Below, piece by piece: positions 6,289 to 10,043 of a stretch of DNA of 10,043 nt (its first letter is position 1; each line of letters opens with the position of its first letter). The notes under the pieces are model-generated. The model ran no database searches. It saw only the letters and a program-made list of their open reading frames with translations, and was not told where the DNA came from. The position numbers and the translations under genes are program-made. Source of the DNA: an uncultured Lachnospiraceae bacterium (lineage in GTDB: Bacteria; Bacillota; Clostridia; Lachnospirales; Lachnospiraceae); NCBI GenBank assembly GCA_910586605.1, contig CAJUJR010000097.1, positions 1 through 10,043 on the forward strand, read 5' to 3'.

Positions 6289-6984
6289 TTATTTATCACC
6301 TTGCTCATACAAAGCAGGACTATATTTTTCTGGTTTTTTCAAGTCTTTCCTTGTAAGGGTACTATTTAGTGTCAATCCGTCGCTGTCACGCCATCCCTCG
6401 TATGAAATTTTAATCTTTTTCCAATTTTTTGGTACTTCCCATACAATAAAACCCCCATAATAGGAATTTGCTGCAATATTGGAAAAAATAGTTGGATAAC
6501 CTTCTGGATCATTAAAAAGAACAGTATTTAAAATGTCTTTTCCATCCACTTTTGCACTTAAATAATTGACATTAAAATATACTTTTTCGTTAGTACGGTT
6601 TCTCACCTTTAAAAACAATACCAAAAATTTTTTTCCTTTTTTTGCTTTATCAGTATATTTGTCAGTTTTTATCTGTTTATACTCTTTCAACCCTACGATG
6701 GAAACTTCACGATCCGAATCACTATAGCCTTGTTTTGGCGTGATTACTCCAGCAGTTGGAGAAGGTGTTTCAGGAGATTGTGAAACATCATTGGAAGGTT
6801 TATCTCCATTGTCAGTTTGATTGGCATCTGTAGGTTCTGAACTGTTTTCTGAATTATTCTCAATTGTGCTGGAAGTATCAGAAACAGACTGTTTTGGGGC
6901 ATCAGGCACTTCTTTCTTTCCACAGCCTGCCAAAAGTAAACTCCCTGCCAGAAGCAGGGTAAGCATCTGTTTTGTTTTTTTCAT
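6289..6984 (-). CDS. Secreted lipoprotein B, DUF4352-like (paralogue of lipoprotein A)
   Basis: This is a 231-residue protein. The start at 6984 gives a textbook lipoprotein signal (MKKTKQ, Leu-rich core, lipobox LAG-C21) with a GAGGG ribosome site; the frame extends 17 codons further upstream but that part is not signal-like. Residues about 23-78 form an acidic, Ser/Thr/Asn/Pro-rich linker. The C-terminal domain (about 85-222) carries YSDSDREVSIVGLKEY, KKFLVLFLKVRNRTNEKVYF, DPEGYPTIFSNI, GFIVWEVPKNWK and GWRDSDGLTL, each with a counterpart in lipoprotein A. The strand-rich pattern without catalytic residues suggests a DUF4352-like Ig fold; this is inference. The tail SPALYEQGDK is longer than in A. 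It follows surface protein B with a terminator between them, mirroring the A arm. It may bind or help position the surface protein; no direct evidence for a partner is visible. Confidence 0.87.
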   Translation of the reverse strand: MKKTKQMLTLLLAGSLLLAGCGKKEVPDAPKQSVSDTSSTIENNSENSSEPTDANQTDNGDKPSNDVSQSPETPSPTAGVITPKQGYSDSDREVSIVGLKEYKQIKTDKYTDKAKKGKKFLVLFLKVRNRTNEKVYFNVNYLSAKVDGKDILNTVLFNDPEGYPTIFSNIAANSYYGGFIVWEVPKNWKKIKISYEGWRDSDGLTLNSTLTRKDLKKPEKYSPALYEQGDK

Positions 6985-7036
6985 GATATTTTCCCTCAAA
7001 TATAAATTTAGGTTATCTTGGGAACCTATACCCATG

Positions 7037-7076
7037 TAATAGTATTTGCCTTATTTGAAAATATAATAGTATTTGC
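7037..7076. promoter_or_regulatory. Direct repeat upstream of lipoprotein B
   Basis: TAATAGTATTTGC occurs at 7037-7049 and again at 7064-7076, 27 bp apart start to start. It lies in the AT-rich interval between the surface protein B terminator and the lipoprotein B ribosome site. On the coding strand each copy reads GCAAATACTATTA. It may be a pair of operator half-sites or duplicated promoter sequence (TATTAT/TATTAC could serve as -10 boxes). No well-spaced -35 is evident. Confidence 0.5.
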
Positions 7077-7096
7077 TTTGTTTGGGTTATATTTCC

Positions 7097-7144
7097 AAAA
7101 AGGAGGGGAATCCCCAGATGGCAATGCCAATCTGAGAACTCCCC
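7097..7144 (-). terminator. Rho-independent terminator of surface protein B
   Basis: On the - strand GGGGAGTTCTCAGAT then TGGCA (7144 inward) pairs with TGCCA then TCTGGGGATTCCCC (to 7105), a stem of about 20 bp with some G-U pairs, one bulge and a minimal loop. TCC and TTTTT follow (7097-7101). It lies about 70 bases after the surface protein B stop and separates that gene from lipoprotein B, just as on the A side. Confidence 0.85.
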
Positions 7145-7215
7145 AACAAATTTTTAATTAATATTATGCACTACCTTTATTTGAATAGGTAATTATATTA
7201 ACTAGTTATTCCTGA

Positions 7216-10043
7216 TTATCTGTCATAACCAAGCTGCTCACGAAGACCAAGATCCTTAGTTCCAGGAGTCCCTTTCGTGCCGCTGCCAGTCTGGTCAATA
7301 TAAGCAGATGCATCAGCGCCTACTGTAACCTTTATAGAATCAGAAACCTTTGTTCCTGCAACAGTTGCTGTTAATTTGAATGTGTCATTAATTTCAGCAC
7401 CGTCAATGCCCATCTTATCAGAACCGTCAGCATTTACCATAAAGCTGCTTGCCTTGTGGGCTAATGCATCTGTATTCTCTTTGATTTCTGATACGGCAAA
7501 CTCAACCACGATAGCTCCATCTTCTGAATTATATCCATGCCAGGTGTCCTTATCCTGTGAATCTATGCCTAATACTTTTCCGTACTGGTCAAATACCATT
7601 ACAGCTAAATTATCCCATGTATTCCAGTCATGAACAACAAGTCTTGGAGCCTTAACAGCCATCATCTTAGGAGTAACAGTTGCGCTTTCCGCAGAAGCAT
7701 TTGTATTATATACAAACTTAATTTCTGCAATCTTGCTTTCTTCATCAGAGAAAGTAATGCTTCTCTTAATTGTGCGGTCAGCAATTTCAAGCACTAAATC
7801 CCTTTCAGCATCTTTACGAGGGTTTCCGTAAGCTGTAAAATTATACAGATCTCCCCATGTTAACCCTGTAACACTCTCAATCTTGCCGCTATTTACTGTA
7901 ATAGCGCTGCTGGAAGCAGTCGTATAAGCATCTGTAGGTAATGTAACTGTCTTACCCTGATAGGTACCAGTAACAGTAATCCCTAAGTTAGCATTAACCT
8001 TGTCTTCAACAAAACTGATAGCACCCGAGCTTGCAGCTGTAACTTCTGCTGTTTCTGTCAATGTTGATCCATTTGATGCACTTGAATTGCTCGTTGTAAG
8101 TTCCTGTTTTGCAAAACTCTTGATAACTGCACTGTTCTTTAATAAGTTAACTGGAATAATATTGTATAAAACTGTCCTTACACTGCTTACATCATCCCAG
8201 CCGTTAAATGCTGCTGTTTTATCCTTTGCACGTACAATAGAATACCTGACTGTATTTTCTGCCATTTTTTCACCAGCAAGAATAGCTGCAACAGAAATGT
8301 TTTCACCACAATAAACTTTATCAGTCAAGCCCATGTTGTTCTCGCCTACAACATCAACTTTGATACCGTAATAATATCCTTTATCAAATGTGTTAGTTGA
8401 TGTGTGTTTGAAGAATTCGGCTGCAATATCGCCATCAAGCTCAGCATTATACTGGTCTAAAAATACAATTGTGTTATCATTTTTACCATCTTTGAATTTG
8501 ATTACTGCATTATTACCAACAGCAATTGCATCATTGTTGTCATCATTTAATTTTACAGATTTGATAGCTACTGGGCGTCTCATATCTGATACTTCCAACA
8601 TCATATTATTGCTTTCACCACCTACAACAACTGTAGTAAGAGAAATATTCCTGCTGATGTTGTCACTTGCAGATGATTCTGTATAATTGCCTGCTGTTTT
8701 GGAATCTGACCAGTAAATACCTGCAGTTCCGTCATTCTCTTCCTTCACTATCAGTTCAGTATCTCCAGATGCTGAAAGAGACAGTGAATTTGTAGAACGT
8801 ACAATTGTCTCATAGTTCGTAACAACATTGCCTTCCACGTCTTTTGCTGTATATGGAATCTTTACATCCTGATCACCATCTGCTACTGTAGAAGCAGGTG
8901 CTGTCAATACAAGGCTCTGCAGCACACCAGCTGAACCTATCGTATAATTCTGTGTTGTCTTAGTACCAGTCCTGGTAGAAATTGCTGTGATATTCACCTC
9001 ACCACCCTTATCTACATACTGGCCAGGCTGTACAGCAACTGCAGCATATTCTTCACTCCCTACAGTAAATACTGCTGTATTATCGGTACTGATCGACATG
9101 AGAAGTGGGTTGTCACAGATAAATGTAAGGCTGTCTGCGGCAATCTCATTAGGATCTAGCATATTTCCATTCTGGTCAAATGTCTTGTAAAGGAGATAGA
9201 ATGTATCTTTTGCAAAATCGTTTGGCAGGTTATCAAGTTTCTTAGTCTTGTCATTCTTATTCAAGAACCCGGAGAACTGGATGGAATCTACCGCCTGCGC
9301 CATACCAACAGGTACGCTTGTGCTAAATGTTGTCCCTGTATCAACATGTACACCAGTAATGTAAATAAGGCTACCATAAGTAAAGGATGTTGTGCCATTG
9401 CTTATAGTAATACGACCTAATGATTTGTCAATCTTCTTAGTATCATTTCCAATACTTGTTGTCCAGTTAATCGTAGTAGATGTCCTGATACTCTCACCAT
9501 ACTGGTTCAATACATCATAATAAATGTATGCTAGCTTTTCTGTTTCAGTGATAGCAGAACCAGATGCTGTGATAGGATTTCCTTCTGCAGTCAGTGCTTC
9601 CTTGCTGGTAATCTTAATCTCAGCGACATGAGAGTCCTTTACCTCTGCTTCAGCAGTTTCTTTAACATCACCCAAAGTTGCAGTTAAAGTATATTTACCA
9701 GCAGTTAAATTAGCTGTTGCATCAAATACTACATTAACACCATCTGTGGTAAATTTACCTTCTACCTTAGCACTTCCTTTTGTAACTTCGAATGTAACCC
9801 CATCTGGTACAGCAGAATCAAAGGTTGCTGTTAACTGTGCAGCTTTTGTAGCCTTTAACTCTGTGATCTTGCCAAGAGTTGTAGGAGCTGTACTTGGAGC
9901 ATCTGTAGGAGCTGTACTTGGAGCATCCGTAGGGGCATCGCTAGGCGCTGTGCTAGGCGAATCCGTAGGCTTTGTGTCGTCCTTTGTGACAGTGACTGCT
10001 ACTGTGGCCTTCTTGGCAAGGGGAAGAAGCCCAGTTGAAAATA
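7216..10043 (-). CDS. Giant Ig-like cell-surface protein B (5' truncated by window)
   Basis: Reading the - strand, the frame is open from the window edge to TAA at 7218-7216, giving 941 residues; no true start is visible, because the TTG at 9675 is internal. From the N-terminal side it shows FSTGLLPLAKKATVAVTVT, a Thr/Pro/Ser/Asp linker (nucleotides 9976-9881), then Ig-like modules that align with protein A from its first residues (VTFEVTKGSAKVEGKFTTDG here against ITVTKDGANIEGTATKEG). DQYG-type strands recur (LNQYG, FDQNG, LDQYN, FDQYG), as do VADGDQ and SDMRRPV blocks shared with A. It ends REQLGYDR-stop, with no LPXTG motif and no C-terminal S-layer homology repeats. The linker suggests that an N-terminal anchor or exposed domain outside the window is held off the C-terminal stalk. 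Adhesin or surface-coat function is inferred from architecture. Confidence 0.86.
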   Translation of the reverse strand, partial: FSTGLLPLAKKATVAVTVTKDDTKPTDSPSTAPSDAPTDAPSTAPTDAPSTAPTTLGKITELKATKAAQLTATFDSAVPDGVTFEVTKGSAKVEGKFTTDGVNVVFDATANLTAGKYTLTATLGDVKETAEAEVKDSHVAEIKITSKEALTAEGNPITASGSAITETEKLAYIYYDVLNQYGESIRTSTTINWTTSIGNDTKKIDKSLGRITISNGTTSFTYGSLIYITGVHVDTGTTFSTSVPVGMAQAVDSIQFSGFLNKNDKTKKLDNLPNDFAKDTFYLLYKTFDQNGNMLDPNEIAADSLTFICDNPLLMSISTDNTAVFTVGSEEYAAVAVQPGQYVDKGGEVNITAISTRTGTKTTQNYTIGSAGVLQSLVLTAPASTVADGDQDVKIPYTAKDVEGNVVTNYETIVRSTNSLSLSASGDTELIVKEENDGTAGIYWSDSKTAGNYTESSASDNISRNISLTTVVVGGESNNMMLEVSDMRRPVAIKSVKLNDDNNDAIAVGNNAVIKFKDGKNDNTIVFLDQYNAELDGDIAAEFFKHTSTNTFDKGYYYGIKVDVVGENNMGLTDKVYCGENISVAAILAGEKMAENTVRYSIVRAKDKTAAFNGWDDVSSVRTVLYNIIPVNLLKNSAVIKSFAKQELTTSNSSASNGSTLTETAEVTAASSGAISFVEDKVNANLGITVTGTYQGKTVTLPTDAYTTASSSAITVNSGKIESVTGLTWGDLYNFTAYGNPRKDAERDLVLEIADRTIKRSITFSDEESKIAEIKFVYNTNASAESATVTPKMMAVKAPRLVVHDWNTWDNLAVMVFDQYGKVLGIDSQDKDTWHGYNSEDGAIVVEFAVSEIKENTDALAHKASSFMVNADGSDKMGIDGAEINDTFKLTATVAGTKVSDSIKVTVGADASAYIDQTGSGTKGTPGTKDLGLREQLGYDR
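9881..9976 (-). repeat. 12-bp tandem repeats encoding a Thr/Pro/Ser linker
   Basis: Eight 12-base units run through 9881-9976. The first four form two almost identical 24-base copies (9881-9904 and 9905-9928 differ at one base), and the rest are progressively degenerate. Each unit encodes four residues of the type DAPS or TAPT. The length is a multiple of three, so unit gain or loss would change linker length without breaking the frame. Confidence 0.85.

Noticed and set aside
9881..9976. CRISPR-like repeat array
   Set aside because: The repeats are contiguous, without unique spacers, in frame, and encode a Thr/Pro/Ser linker.

Overview
The window looks like an accessory, surface-exposed locus of an AT-rich low-GC Gram-positive anaerobe, most likely a gut Clostridia/Lachnospiraceae species. 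The reasons are GGAGG-type ribosome sites, two lipoproteins with Gram-positive style signal peptides, very large Ig-like surface proteins carrying 'DQYG' strands, a Thr/Pro/Ser linker, and an AAA-ATPase/PD-(D/E)XK protein of a type common in that group. No housekeeping gene, tRNA, rRNA, CRISPR array or recognisable transposase is visible, so the species cannot be named.

The layout is a mirror image. On the left, on the + strand, is the C-terminal 886 residues of giant surface protein A (1-2663), a strong terminator, and lipoprotein A (3052-3696). On the right, on the - strand, is the C-terminal 941 residues of a paralogous surface protein B (10043-7216), a strong terminator, and paralogous lipoprotein B (6984-6289). 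Both arms therefore read outside to inside as 'surface protein then lipoprotein'. Both protein pairs are clearly homologous by eye.

Between the arms lies an intact - strand gene for an AAA-ATPase with a C-terminal PD-(D/E)XK nuclease-like domain (6115-4415). Next to it is a small graveyard (about 3970-4350). This holds the first about 30 codons of a second, diverged ATPase gene on the opposite strand, with its Shine-Dalgarno and ATG lost. A 19-bp inverted repeat built from those same codons follows, then the last about 24 codons plus terminator of a third surface protein, and then a short ribosome-site-led ORF that stops after 14 codons.

My reading is that surface proteins and DUF4352-like lipoproteins form a repeated two-gene cassette in this genome, and that this locus has grown, inverted and decayed by recombination between cassette copies. 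The lipoprotein may work with, or help display, the surface protein. The role of the ATPase is unknown. The three surface-protein ends share a C-terminal 'LGY-x-[RK]-stop' signature, which is the clearest candidate for an undescribed functional element here.
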